NCBI GenBank assembly: GCA_035566895.1 | Contig: DATMQA010000117.1 | Coordinates: forward strand, 1 to 64,000 | Direction: 5' to 3' | Length of the DNA: 64,000 bases | Source: DATMQA01 sp035566895 | GTDB lineage: Bacteria > Verrucomicrobiota > Verrucomicrobiia > Limisphaerales > UBA8199 | In this document: positions 16,286 to 26,504 of the stretch, in pieces | Position numbering within the stretch: the first letter of the stretch is position 1 | How the letters are laid out: every line of letters starts with the position of its first letter | The notes under the pieces: generated by a model | The model's database searches: none | What the model was told of the DNA's origin: nothing | Seen by the model: the letters and a program-made list of their open reading frames with translations, nothing else | Position numbers and translations under genes: made by a program

Positions 16286-19200
16286 TCGATAGGCTCGGCT
16301 CCATACCGACCGCCTGTCCCCTTTTTGCCCCCTGTGTAATCCCACCAGTTTATGTGGTATTTGGTTTCGGGGGAACCCGGGACTGCATCGGGGTGTGGCG
16401 GATCAAGGCGATAACCCTTTTTTGGTGTACCCCTTTGTGGGCTGCCGAATTTCCCAGGCTTGCCTTTGCGAAGCTTCCCAAGCCTGTCATAAACCTTCTT
16501 AAGAGCATTCTTGCATGCACTAAGGCTAGGCTTTCCTAGCTTTGCGGCTGCATTCGCTTCGGATCCTTCGCCGGGAATAAATTGCGCACCATCGGTCAAA
16601 ATAGCGGTGCTCATAGCCCAATAATTGCCGTCAGCGCTTGCCGCTCCTTCGGCGGTTCCTATGTCGGACAATCCCCCGAACAGAAAATTAAAGGCCAATG
16701 GGACAGCATTGTATAACGCAGCACCTATGTTGCCCAAAGGTGTATCGCCTTCCAGATATGGAACCGGACCGGACGGCTGAAGAAAAGTACCGCTGGAATG
16801 ATAATAATCAAGCAACCCCATGGGGTCCAGCGAACCAGCGGGGTCATTTGCAACGTAGGAGTAAAGATTGAGTCCGCCATCTTCCGCAATGGGGTCCCGA
16901 TTCAGCCATCTTCCGGTCTCGGCATCATACGCTCGGAACAGGGCCAAGTGCAGTCCGCTTGGGGCGTGATAATAGAGGCCGGTGAACCCGAAGTCGGCGT
17001 TCACAGCTCCCCCGGCGCTTACGGTTCTTCGGCCGTAAGGATCGTAATCGTATTGCGCGGCGAGAGCGGCGCCGGACACGTCCACGAGTTCGCGGACGCT
17101 GCCGAGGTGGTCCCGGGTGAAATAGTAATTGTGCCCGGCAACCTGCTCGCCTTCCGGGTAGAATCGCTTCATGACGCTGTTGTTTGCGTTACGTTCTTCG
17201 CACATCTGGGCACCGCTCCACACGAAGCGTTTGGTGCTGGTGGTGCTACCGTTGTTCATTTCGAGAATCTGGACGCACCGGCTGAAACCATCGTAAGAGA
17301 ATTCTGAGCGTAGCGCACCGTTATTGACGGCGACCAACCGGTCTTCGGCATCCCACTCGTAGCTCATATTGCCGCTTGCGCTCGTAAACCCGGTGCGGTT
17401 GCCATTGTCGTCGTAGCTGAAGGTCTTGTCAACGTCGCCGGTCAGATACAGGTCGTAGTTTTTCGTAGCGACGTTTCCGCCGTTGGCGCCGTCGTAGTCC
17501 TTGCCCACCACTTGAGCCGTCTGCCAACCGGTCCCCAGGCTAATGGTGGCGGTAAAGAGCTTGCCACCTGTGCCGCTGGCGGGGTCGGCGTCCACTTGTG
17601 CGGGTTGACCATTGACGGTAACGCTTGCGGCCTCATCGACGGTGCCGCGAAACCGGACTGGTGTTGAACCGCTGCCGGTGCGAGCCACTAGCTTGTTGAC
17701 GGAGTCGTAATCAGACTTGCTCTTTTGGATTGGGAAGAAGGGCACCGGGATGAGGTGCGGGGGATTGGGAGGGAGGGTATAGGTCGGTCCGTTTTGGATT
17801 TGCTCCAAGGTTCGATTCCCCGAGGCATCGTAGGCGTAGGCGTAACCCTTTGCTGGATAAGATGAGCCATTTTGCGGCGAGACGGTCGCTGAGAGCAATT
17901 GGTCTTCGCGGTCGTTTTCGAGATTAACTATGCGCCCGTCCTGAGTGGGGAATTCATAGTCCTGAGTCCATTGTGCGATGCGGCCGAGTACGTCATATTG
18001 ATAGCCGAAGGTTGAGTAGGGCCCTCTGGCGTCGTTATGTGTGTTATTAACAATGCTCTGGAGCCGCTGGTCACCGAGATTGTTGAAGTAACCGAAGTTT
18101 ATGATTAAGCGGTCATATTGCTGGTCTGGGTACACGAGCGAACTGAGCTTCGGGGTTGCGTTGAGGTAAGTTGCGATCGTGGTGCCGAGGGGACTCACAT
18201 GGCTGGTTACGCGTCCGAGGTCGTCAAAGACCACGAATTCCTCGATATTATCGATCTGCCTGTCGGTTGCGCGGCCCAACTCGTCGTATCCGTGGAAGAT
18301 GACGGCGCCGATGGGTGTGATCTCTTGGGCGAGCCGCCCGGCTCCCAGCATGCCGCTGGGATTGATCGGGTTATAGCTGAACGAGGTAGTGCCAGACCCA
18401 TCGGTCATCGAGAACAACCGCCGGTAGTTCGGATCGTAAGTGAAGCTCACGGGGGCAGTGGCGATGGCCGAATTGATGTAGGTGACACCCTTGAGAGTGT
18501 CATCCCTAAAATAAGTGTACTGTTTGACCTGGTTGGCACCGGCGGGATTCATTTTGGGGTCCGTCACCGTCTGCAGGCGGCCGCTTCTGGGTTCGTAGGA
18601 GTAATGGACCTTTTTGCCGTCCTGGTAATCCTTCTCGATGACCCGGCCCTGGAGGTCGCGGACCCAGGAAGTGATATGGGTCATCGGGTCAGTAATGCTG
18701 GAGAGGCCGCCGCAGTTGCACCAGGAGAATTGCGTTACGCGTTCCAGACGATCCTTGACGGACAGAGGCCGGCCAACGGCATCGTAAGTGATCTGGGTCC
18801 GGTGGCCGGCACGGTCCCAGGTGCGGATGAGGTCAAGGCGGGAGTAATCGTATTTTTCGAAGGTAGTGTCGGGATAGGTGACCTTGGTCACCCGGTCGAG
18901 CGCGTCGTACTCGAAGGTCAGGACATAACCTTCGGAATCAGTGACGGTGTGAACCCGGCCAAAGGAGTCATACGCGAGCGAGGTTGTTTTCGTGCCGCCC
19001 GACCAATCTTCATTCAGGGTTTGGAGGTAGCCGGAGGAGTCATGGACCAAGCGGGTGACTTCGGATTTCGGATTGGTGGTCTGAATGAGTTGACCAGCAG
19101 AGTTGCAGGTCAAGTTCCACGTCTGGCGCGAGGCGTCAATGTAGGTGGAAGGGCAGTGGTGGGCGTCGTACGGGCCAAACTCGGCCAGGACATCGTTGAT

Positions 19201-21822
19201 GCCGCCGGTGGTCTGGCGGACCTTCAAAAGATCGATGCCATTGGCGTTGTAATCGAGGATGGTTTGGCGGTTGAGCGGAGCAGCATCGGTGAAGGAGATG
19301 AGGTTTCCCTGGGAGTTATACTGGAATTGATAGACTTGATCGACCGCGGTGCCCGAACCATCGGGGTTTTCGACCTCGCGGGCGATGGCCGAAGGGGTCC
19401 TCAGGCTAATGCCGCTACTGCGTGACGCGGTATTCTGGCTGGGGTATAGGAACCAGATGCGGCTTTGCAATGGGGCCTTTATGCTTTCGAGAATCCCGGA
19501 GCAAAGCGTGGCGCCGTTGTCATCGTCGTGAAGCCAGTGGTACATGGTTGCCGTCGTCAGAATGGCAGCAGGTGCAGATGGCGAGACTTGGGAGCCATAG
19601 AGGCTCATGGCTTTTTTATCGAAGTAGAAGGTATTCCGAAAGTTTTGAAATCCGGCTACGAGAGTCGGACTTGTGGTAGGCACCTCAAGTTCGGTGGCCG
19701 GGAAGGTGGGGTTGACCGTCAGGTCAATGGCGTCGATGTACATGACGTACTCACGGTCACCGTTGGGATCGGTCATGGTGAGGGTTCGGGTGAGGCCCGA
19801 CTCCGTAAAACTGAATGTACTGACTCCATAAGGGGTAGTCATCTGGTTGAGGAAATCGCCCGGGCCATAGGCAAACGTTGAACTCATGCCGATGACATCA
19901 GTGATCTTCTCCAGTTCGCCGTTCGGGCCGTATTGGAAATAGGCAACGCGACCGAAGGGGTCTTGAATGCGAGAGATCTTCCATGGGTCCCAGGGTTGGT
20001 CACCCAGTTGAGGCTGGCTGTCGTAATACAGAATAGTGTCGTAGTAGAAAGTCGTGGTTTTGTTTGCGGCGTCAGTGATGTACTGAAGTCGTTCCTGGCT
20101 GTCGTAGGTGAGTGTTACGGTGTTTCCCGCCGGGTCAACTACCGCAGTAAGCATGACGAAGCGCTCGAAAGATGTGTTAAAATCGAAATTGGACGAACGT
20201 CGGTGAGCATAGATAAATTTTGAACCATCTGGGCAGAGGAGTTGGTACTGTTCGGGTGTGGAAGCATCGCCCGCGATGTACTGCAGAGTGCAGCCGTCAC
20301 GATCGGTCGTGTAGTAACCGGTGGAGGAATTGTATCCGGCATGCTGGATCATCCCGCCACCTGGAACAAATCGCTGGACAGTGCCCCGAAGCGCATCGCC
20401 AGTCGCAAAAGTGCTTCCGTCGATAATGTAGGAGAACCAGTTGTACGTCCATTGATTACCAATGTTGGAGGCGCTGAAGGGTTTTAAGTACAGGGCCATG
20501 TACGGGTCGCGCTGGTTGTAGGTGGCCACAAAGTCGATGCGCGGGCCAATAGGAGGCGCGTACCCGATAGGCATGTCTTGAAGGTTCAGACTAACAAGCA
20601 TGAGGTGTGCTCCAGCCTGGGCCATGCCGTGCGGGCAGGGCCGGGGCGTTTGGGCGTCCCGCGGAGTGAGGGCGTTTGGGTCCTTGCCCGTGGTTGGTCC
20701 CCTGCCCCAGACGGTTGCCGCCTGTTCCGAGGTGACAGGTCTCCACCCTTCCGTCAGTGATCCTTCCGGGACAAGAAAATAGCCATCGGACTCCTCGTCG
20801 AGCGTGGCCTTTGTCATCCAGACTTGTTGCCCGTAGAAACGGGTGAAGGAGGGATCGCTAACCAAGTAGCGATCGTGGTCCCGTCTTGTGATTGCGGCAT
20901 AATGATTGAGTTTGAGGTGCACGAGTGAGTTGAGTGGGACAGGACTGCCTGGTGTGCGGCGGACGATCTGGTATTTCAGGCCACATTTAGAGGCTAATTC
21001 GTTGAGCCGGTCTAGAGAGATGCCTTTAAGGGTGGTTTTCGTTTCGAGGAGGCTCGCGGCGGCCGAATTGGTTGTTGCGCCGGGAATGAGTTGCAGGAGG
21101 GCAGACAATCCACACTTGAAACCCACCTCTGGCCGGTTCCTTGCGACCCAGAGCGTCTCGCGCGCCTCGGTCGCGATCTCGGCCGCGCCACCACGCATCT
21201 CCCACCCGCTGGCTTCGGCCAGCAACTGGTCCAGCTCTTCGCAGGAGCCGAGCCAGGAATTTGCGTGCAGGAGCTGAACGAGAGCGCTGTCAGCCAGGCG
21301 TTTCGTCTGCGAGTTGAGGCCACTTTTGCGGCCGGACCATACCTCTTCCCAGGCGTTAAACGCCTTTGAAAAGTGGCCGCTATGAAACCACACATTTCCC
21401 AGGCCAAGCATTAGGGACATTCTCCATCCCGAAAGCGGGTACTGCTGGAGGAAAGCAAGCAGGGCGGACTGGTCCTCGAGTTGTGAGCGATTAGCGTATT
21501 TCCCCATTGCTGCTGCGAGCGCCTGATTTTCGCCAGGCGTTGCCCTTCCGGAGCACGCCAACCCGTACTTGGCGGAGATTTCAGCATCCGTAGGCTGGGC
21601 CGACATCGGACGGGCCGGACCGGGAGCGGGGTCCGGGGCGGGGCTTTGGTTAATGGCCTGATTGCCGAGACCTGCTTGCTCCGGCGACGCCACGGCGGGC
21701 ACCTGGACTGTGGGTTCCGGTATGACAGCCCACAGAGAGCTGGGTGCCGAATCCGATAGGAGCGAGATCACGAGCAGAAGCGATGTCGTGCGGGTTGGCC
21801 AGGAAAAGATTCTGTTTTTCAT
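16282..21822 (-). CDS. RHS/YD-repeat polymorphic toxin with C39-like peptidase domain
   Basis: 1846 aa. After a signal-like N-terminus comes a papain/C39-like peptidase domain with Cys237 (GFKCG), His307 (LNHYAAITRR) and Asp323 (VSDPSF). YD repeats follow from about residue 410 to 1560 (YDSQERLQYITDAANKTT, YDALDRVTKVTYP). The RHS core closes with RDHLGSVRELVD, YDYDPYGRR, FRAYDAETGRWLNRDPI and LDPMGL. The last ~165 residues are the variable tip, ending in YRLDPPHPDAVPGSPE and HINWWDYTGGKKGTGGRYG. I cannot name this tip family; the His, Asp and basic residues would suit a nuclease (inference). It is in an operon with a LamG protein upstream and an immunity gene downstream. Confidence 0.88.
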   Translation of the reverse strand: MKNRIFSWPTRTTSLLLVISLLSDSAPSSLWAVIPEPTVQVPAVASPEQAGLGNQAINQSPAPDPAPGPARPMSAQPTDAEISAKYGLACSGRATPGENQALAAAMGKYANRSQLEDQSALLAFLQQYPLSGWRMSLMLGLGNVWFHSGHFSKAFNAWEEVWSGRKSGLNSQTKRLADSALVQLLHANSWLGSCEELDQLLAEASGWEMRGGAAEIATEARETLWVARNRPEVGFKCGLSALLQLIPGATTNSAAASLLETKTTLKGISLDRLNELASKCGLKYQIVRRTPGSPVPLNSLVHLKLNHYAAITRRDHDRYLVSDPSFTRFYGQQVWMTKATLDEESDGYFLVPEGSLTEGWRPVTSEQAATVWGRGPTTGKDPNALTPRDAQTPRPCPHGMAQAGAHLMLVSLNLQDMPIGYAPPIGPRIDFVATYNQRDPYMALYLKPFSASNIGNQWTYNWFSYIIDGSTFATGDALRGTVQRFVPGGGMIQHAGYNSSTGYYTTDRDGCTLQYIAGDASTPEQYQLLCPDGSKFIYAHRRSSNFDFNTSFERFVMLTAVVDPAGNTVTLTYDSQERLQYITDAANKTTTFYYDTILYYDSQPQLGDQPWDPWKISRIQDPFGRVAYFQYGPNGELEKITDVIGMSSTFAYGPGDFLNQMTTPYGVSTFSFTESGLTRTLTMTDPNGDREYVMYIDAIDLTVNPTFPATELEVPTTSPTLVAGFQNFRNTFYFDKKAMSLYGSQVSPSAPAAILTTATMYHWLHDDDNGATLCSGILESIKAPLQSRIWFLYPSQNTASRSSGISLRTPSAIAREVENPDGSGTAVDQVYQFQYNSQGNLISFTDAAPLNRQTILDYNANGIDLLKVRQTTGGINDVLAEFGPYDAHHCPSTYIDASRQTWNLTCNSAGQLIQTTNPKSEVTRLVHDSSGYLQTLNEDWSGGTKTTSLAYDSFGRVHTVTDSEGYVLTFEYDALDRVTKVTYPDTTFEKYDYSRLDLIRTWDRAGHRTQITYDAVGRPLSVKDRLERVTQFSWCNCGGLSSITDPMTHITSWVRDLQGRVIEKDYQDGKKVHYSYEPRSGRLQTVTDPKMNPAGANQVKQYTYFRDDTLKGVTYINSAIATAPVSFTYDPNYRRLFSMTDGSGTTSFSYNPINPSGMLGAGRLAQEITPIGAVIFHGYDELGRATDRQIDNIEEFVVFDDLGRVTSHVSPLGTTIATYLNATPKLSSLVYPDQQYDRLIINFGYFNNLGDQRLQSIVNNTHNDARGPYSTFGYQYDVLGRIAQWTQDYEFPTQDGRIVNLENDREDQLLSATVSPQNGSSYPAKGYAYAYDASGNRTLEQIQNGPTYTLPPNPPHLIPVPFFPIQKSKSDYDSVNKLVARTGSGSTPVRFRGTVDEAASVTVNGQPAQVDADPASGTGGKLFTATISLGTGWQTAQVVGKDYDGANGGNVATKNYDLYLTGDVDKTFSYDDNGNRTGFTSASGNMSYEWDAEDRLVAVNNGALRSEFSYDGFSRCVQILEMNNGSTTSTKRFVWSGAQMCEERNANNSVMKRFYPEGEQVAGHNYYFTRDHLGSVRELVDVSGAALAAQYDYDPYGRRTVSAGGAVNADFGFTGLYYHAPSGLHLALFRAYDAETGRWLNRDPIAEDGGLNLYSYVANDPAGSLDPMGLLDYYHSSGTFLQPSGPVPYLEGDTPLGNIGAALYNAVPLAFNFLFGGLSDIGTAEGAASADGNYWAMSTAILTDGAQFIPGEGSEANAAAKLGKPSLSACKNALKKVYDRLGKLRKGKPGKFGSPQRGTPKKGYRLDPPHPDAVPGSPETKYHINWWDYTGGKKGTGGRYGAEPIE

Positions 21823-21833
21823 AGGTATAGGGT

Positions 21834-24800
21834 TTATGGGGCCGGCGTCGCGTTGATGGGCTGGAGAAGCTGGATTGTCGGTGGCGTTGTATCGTTAGGG
21901 TCTGAGGGTGGCGGCGGGTTGGAGGGGGGAGGGTCGTTTGGATCGTTCGGATCGGAGCCGCGAGCAAACTCCTGGAGGTTGGTCAAGCCGTCGCCGTCGG
22001 AATCCAGTGTATATTTTGCCAGATAATCTGAGGAAATCTGGTCGGGTGACAGAACACAATTGAACGTCTCCAGCTCGTCAAGGATGCCCCTGGCCTGCTG
22101 CGTACCCCCATCACTCCCCACTCGAAAGCCGAGAGCGACATTTGCGGTGGCAAGGACGATACCGCTGCCGGTTGCAACTTGTTGGCCGTTTACGTAAAGG
22201 ACTGTGTTGGTGACCGAATAGGTGACGGCTACATGGTACCAGTTACTAGGGGTCCAGGCTATGCTCTGCGTAAGGTGAACGACGGGCGTGCCGCCATTGG
22301 AGGTGCTAAACTGGACCGCGCTGCCGTTCTGGGTCCAGCTCAGGGTCCACCCCGACAACATCGTCAGGAACGTGCCAGTGCTCGTGGACGCGCTGCCGCT
22401 GGTCCAGTTGGGCTTGAACCAGAAACAAATCGTTCCGCAATTTCTCCTTATGTTTGGAGTGCCGTAGGAATGGTCCCAGGCGGTTGGGTTGTTGAGGTTG
22501 GCAAAACCGGGCCAGGTTACGGCGTCATTCTGGAAGGCAGGATATTTCAGTTCGATAGCACCAGGGCTGTCGAAGTTTAACCCTTGGCCGAAAGGGGAAC
22601 GGCTAAAGGCGGCGCTGACGTTGATAGCGCTCGAAGGATCTTGGTTGCCGTCCCCATCCAGGTTGTAATCGAAAGACCAATATGCGAGGCGTCCTGGAGG
22701 TAAGGCGGTGAAAAGGATCTCTTGGCCATAGGTGCCTGTGGCGGGACAGATGCCAGTGATACCCCAGCCCGGTATGGGGCTTCCGGTGAAGGCCCCGGCG
22801 GTAATGACAATCCTGCCGTTCGATAGAGGAACAAAGGAAATCGGGCCTTGGTTTGTAGTGGCCGAGCTAGGCTGGGTCTGCGGATGCAAAGATCCTCCTT
22901 GAGGCGACCACCCGTCGGAGGCCCAAGTGGCAGTTGGTGCGTTTATATTCCATGTAACGTTGCCATTACAATACGCGGTTCCCGTCGCCGCCGTGATTGT
23001 TCCTGGCAACGCCATTGGTTCGTTTATTACTCCCGGCTCTGGTGGAGGGGTAAAACTGAACCTAACCCCTGGTAACGAGACGGGTTGATAGGGAGTGCAA
23101 GGTGATTGCGGTTGGGGCCCGAGTGCGCGATTTATTTGGCCGGGCGAGAGGGGGAAGTTAAATGTCTCAAGTTCGTCGAAGGCGCCTCGGGCTTGGTTAT
23201 TGCCAGTGGCATCGCTGCCGACTCGGAGCCCGCTCGCGGTACGCTCGTAGGCATTAGGGTAGAAGGCTACACCACTTCCGTTGGTTATAAGTTGGAGGTC
23301 AATCCAGAGAGAGCTGTCGGTGGGAGTGTAGGTTAGAACAATCTGATGCCACTGAGTGGCGACCCAGGAGATGGGTGCAACCAGATTTGTCATCGTGTTG
23401 CCCGCTTCGCCGGTGATGAACATGAATTGATTTCCGCCTGGATCCACGCAGAGAGACCACCAGCCAACTGGATCGGCGGGATTCCAGGACCCTATTTCGA
23501 TGAGTCTTGCGGCGGAACCGGGACCGGCACCACCCAACGCGGTGCTGCTCCAGTCCGGACTGAACAGAAATCGGATGCTGCCCTGCTGACAGTTGATGTT
23601 AGGAGATCCGTTGGCCTCCGCTTCGCGGTATTGGAGGAGGGCGGGGTTCGGATTGTCCACAACAACCGCGGCGGTCATAAGGGTAGGGACAGATGAGAGA
23701 TTGGTGGCGGATGTCGGGGCCTGACCATGATCGCCGAGCCAAGAGCCTGAATCGTCGAAGGTCCAATGCACCAATTTTACGGCCCACACACTGGTGGGAT
23801 CGATGGGGTTTGTTCCATTGGCGATTTCCTGGCCATCGGTGCGTCCGTCATAATCCGTATCGGGGTTGGTTGGGTCCGTCCCAGCTTGGTATTCCTGCAT
23901 GTTGCTAAGGCCGTCTCCATCCGGATCGGCGTTTGGATCGATGCCGATTCGGTTGAAGTAGCGGAATTCCCAGGCGTCGGGCAGGCCATTCCCGTCGGAA
24001 TCGCCAGCGCAAAGGTCGGAATAGCTGCCGGAGAGTGCCCAAGGATCAACACCGGAAACGGGCGTGCCCACCGCACACATGGTCACATTATTGAGAGTGA
24101 GCCCGTTATCATTTGCCCCGATCCCGTTGCCGCAGATTTCGAAAGCCGAGTCGGAAACGGATCCGCTACCGCCATCGAAAACTACGCCGCTAGCGGCCCA
24201 CCGGACCTTGACGCCGCTGACGGAATTGGGCCCCCAATACATCCAGAGGCCTGTCCCCTGAGGGACGGCAGGCCTGTGCGTGTTGTAGGTTGGGGAGCCA
24301 TCGGGAAGGGATTCCCCGAAAAGATCATCATCTTTTGTCGTGACGATAGAGGGTGAGTCGTAAGTTCCATTGCAGACCACCGTGCCATACATAAGCAGCG
24401 AGCTGCCATCCTCCTTGATCACGCAATTTGGTTGGAGGGTCACAGTGCCCCCAAAGTAGCCCATGTGCACAAAATAGGTGTTTCCTGTGTCGAACGTGTA
24501 GTCCCCATTACCTGAAACGGCGATGTAGTCCAGAAGCACACCTGTGGGATTGTAAGGTACCCTGGCTAGCTTGATGGCCTTGCCGGTAGGCGTCTGCTTT
24601 CTGCGAGCTGGCGGCGGCGGCAGCAGCTTGGCCAGAGCCTTCCCTTTCAGGGTCGCCGGTTTGGCATTACTGGCCTGAGGTAGCGACGAGAGTTGTGTGC
24701 GGATCGCTGACCACGGAACAGATTCTATCAGCAGAGATCTCTGGTTGACCTCGACCCAGTGTTTCGCGACCGGGATTTTGCCGGGGTCGAGGGCCAGGTT

Positions 24801-25697
24801 TGGGACCCGAATCTGGGTTGCCGCATTGGGCTGGGCTGGGTTTGGGGTGGCGGATGAGGAAAAGCCGCACCCCAGCGGAAGCCAGAGGTCGCCGAAATCG
24901 AGTGTGTCATCCGTGAGGTCCGGCTCGACCATCGTGGACCGTAGTACCGGGTCGGTCACAGCTTGAAGGACCTTTGGTGTGCGCGCAGGGGTTGGGGCTC
25001 CGATGTACTCGTGCCAGACCTCGAGCCGGGCCGAGTCGGGAGAGAACCCATCCGGTAGAGAAAGGTTTTGTTCCAGGACGATGTCGCTTTCCAACCCGGC
25101 GCGCGTGCACGTGAAGCGGATACTGCCACGCACGGACGCGAACGCCGACCTGTAAACGATCTGGTTAGGCGGCAGGAGTTCGCCCATTGAGTCGCGCGTG
25201 AGCGAGATAAGGCTTCGATTGCCAGTAACGGGGGAATACCAGTAGAGACCGAGGATATGCGTTTTGAAAACGCGATTGCTGCGGGTTGTGATGCTCACAG
25301 CACCGGCCGTGTTAATGTTAGGGTCGAAATGAACCTTCGTCGGCCCGCGAATCGCGGCGGCGCTCCCGTCTGGCATCAGTTCGATGAGGTCCTTGGACTC
25401 GTTGTATTGGCCCGAATCGTCGAGGTAGTTGAGGCCAGCTCCTACCTGAACGTAGCGGTGGGTCTTGGTGGTAATGGCCCCGGTCGTGGCGTTGGTAACC
25501 TGCTCGGTGGCGAGGTGCTCCGTTGAACATTCATCCCTGGCGCCGACTTGCCAGAGGAGCGGCTTGATCTGGGGCGTGGATTGCAAGGTGGCGGAACTAC
25601 CGGGCTGGGCGGTGAGAGGAGACGCCGTGTCCGCGACCTGGGCACCGGTGGTGGCCAGAAGGGAGGAAGCGAGGAGTATTGGAAGGAGGTTTTTCAT
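21834..25697 (-). CDS. Large secreted LamG/TSP3-repeat protein, RHS operon partner
   Basis: About 1287 aa, starting at the Met with a signal peptide (KNLLPILLASSLLATTGAQ). The N-terminal ~500 residues are of unknown fold (beta-rich). Then come a thrombospondin-type calcium-binding stretch (DSDGNGLPDAWEFRYF, DPDGDGLSNMQEYQAGTDP), a LamG/concanavalin-like domain (around GSWNPADPVGWWSLCVDPGG), a second LamG domain with the same RVGSDxxxxQARGxxDELETFN end, and a closing DGDGLTNLQEFARGSDP. It stops abruptly after TPPTIQLLQPINATPAP, where Ig-like domains usually begin. Only 11 bp separate it from the RHS start, so they are co-expressed; a surface or delivery role is inferred. Confidence 0.8.
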   Translation of the reverse strand: MKNLLPILLASSLLATTGAQVADTASPLTAQPGSSATLQSTPQIKPLLWQVGARDECSTEHLATEQVTNATTGAITTKTHRYVQVGAGLNYLDDSGQYNESKDLIELMPDGSAAAIRGPTKVHFDPNINTAGAVSITTRSNRVFKTHILGLYWYSPVTGNRSLISLTRDSMGELLPPNQIVYRSAFASVRGSIRFTCTRAGLESDIVLEQNLSLPDGFSPDSARLEVWHEYIGAPTPARTPKVLQAVTDPVLRSTMVEPDLTDDTLDFGDLWLPLGCGFSSSATPNPAQPNAATQIRVPNLALDPGKIPVAKHWVEVNQRSLLIESVPWSAIRTQLSSLPQASNAKPATLKGKALAKLLPPPPARRKQTPTGKAIKLARVPYNPTGVLLDYIAVSGNGDYTFDTGNTYFVHMGYFGGTVTLQPNCVIKEDGSSLLMYGTVVCNGTYDSPSIVTTKDDDLFGESLPDGSPTYNTHRPAVPQGTGLWMYWGPNSVSGVKVRWAASGVVFDGGSGSVSDSAFEICGNGIGANDNGLTLNNVTMCAVGTPVSGVDPWALSGSYSDLCAGDSDGNGLPDAWEFRYFNRIGIDPNADPDGDGLSNMQEYQAGTDPTNPDTDYDGRTDGQEIANGTNPIDPTSVWAVKLVHWTFDDSGSWLGDHGQAPTSATNLSSVPTLMTAAVVVDNPNPALLQYREAEANGSPNINCQQGSIRFLFSPDWSSTALGGAGPGSAARLIEIGSWNPADPVGWWSLCVDPGGNQFMFITGEAGNTMTNLVAPISWVATQWHQIVLTYTPTDSSLWIDLQLITNGSGVAFYPNAYERTASGLRVGSDATGNNQARGAFDELETFNFPLSPGQINRALGPQPQSPCTPYQPVSLPGVRFSFTPPPEPGVINEPMALPGTITAATGTAYCNGNVTWNINAPTATWASDGWSPQGGSLHPQTQPSSATTNQGPISFVPLSNGRIVITAGAFTGSPIPGWGITGICPATGTYGQEILFTALPPGRLAYWSFDYNLDGDGNQDPSSAINVSAAFSRSPFGQGLNFDSPGAIELKYPAFQNDAVTWPGFANLNNPTAWDHSYGTPNIRRNCGTICFWFKPNWTSGSASTSTGTFLTMLSGWTLSWTQNGSAVQFSTSNGGTPVVHLTQSIAWTPSNWYHVAVTYSVTNTVLYVNGQQVATGSGIVLATANVALGFRVGSDGGTQQARGILDELETFNCVLSPDQISSDYLAKYTLDSDGDGLTNLQEFARGSDPNDPNDPPPSNPPPPSDPNDTTPPTIQLLQPINATPAP

Positions 25698-25913
25698 AAT
25701 TGGAAATTGGCGAGTGGTGTGGGCGGCACCCAGGCAATTCAAGAAGGTCGTCTTGAGCGCAGCCTCGTCGGCGGAAATCCTCGCGTCAGATTTCATAATT
25801 CCTTCGACGAGGCGATTTAGCGCTCCATATTCAGCTTCTACAATAGTAAAGGATTGTAGATTTCGGACTTTTTATGAGAAGTGAGCTGCGTGAGAATTCG
25901 ACGAGGGGGCAGA

Positions 25914-26276
25914 TTACTTGGGGGTTATTTTCAGGTGGTGTTTAACGAAATGGCAGAGGTGGGAGGCGTCCCAGAAGGATAGTTCTTGAGCCAGCTCTTT
26001 GTCGGACTTGCCGGCGCGGCGGCCTTCGGCGAAGAGGCCCAGCCTGAGGCGGTTGAAATAGGACTGAGGGGTGCGGCCGTAACGACGGCGGAATTGCCGG
26101 AGGAATTGGCGTTCGCACAGGCCGCAGCGTTTGGCGATTGGGGCTATCTTGAAGTGCAAAAGCCTGGCTAGCGCGGCTAACTGAGCGGGATTGGGGAGCG
26201 GCGGAGGCGGCGCGCGGCGTGTGGATGGGCGGATTGGGGCCGGGAGGGCCTCGCAAGGGGTTAGATTAGTGCTCAT
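25914..26276 (-). CDS. AraC-type helix-turn-helix regulator (DNA-binding domain only)
   Basis: 120 aa. Following a Pro-rich start, LLHFKIAPIAKRCGLCERQF and RRRYGRTPQSYFNRLRLGLF then ELAQELSFWDASHLCHFVKH give both helix-turn-helix units of an AraC/XylS domain. There is no sensor domain, so it may respond to expression level or a partner. It is upstream of the RHS operon on the same strand and is a candidate, unproven, regulator of it. A repeated 55-bp leader sequence lies just upstream (26291-26346). Confidence 0.75.
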   Translation of the reverse strand: MSTNLTPCEALPAPIRPSTRRAPPPPLPNPAQLAALARLLHFKIAPIAKRCGLCERQFLRQFRRRYGRTPQSYFNRLRLGLFAEGRRAGKSDKELAQELSFWDASHLCHFVKHHLKITPK

Positions 26277-26290
26277 ATAAGCTAATACGG

Positions 26291-26504
26291 AGAAAAATCA
26301 AAAATCTTTCAAAGAAAGTGGTTTGGAGGTCATTTTATTTGGGAGGAACAGGGATATTGCCCGGTTTGACCAGAAAGCCGGAATCGGAGGTTGGAGCCGC
26401 GGGGGCGCCGGAGCGTGATCGATGCTTACTCATCTATCCTTAATTCGTAAGAAAACGGAAAATCTTGCAAAAAAAGTGATTCGGAGGTCATTTTTTTGGA
26501 GGGG
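26291..26504. repeat. Two ~55-bp direct repeats upstream of the AraC-like gene
   Basis: 26291-26346 and 26451-26504 share AAAATCTT then AAGTGRTTYGGAGGTCATTT and a GGAGG end. Much of 26277-26780 (504 bp between the AraC-like and RodZ-like genes) is otherwise empty. The copy next to the regulator's start could be an operator; the second lies 160 bp further on. A short ORF over the second copy translates poorly and is not called. Confidence 0.65.

Noticed and set aside
17800..17830. GGTTCGATTCCCC resembling a tRNA T-arm
   Set aside because: It lies inside the RHS coding frame and no acceptor or anticodon stem can be folded around it.
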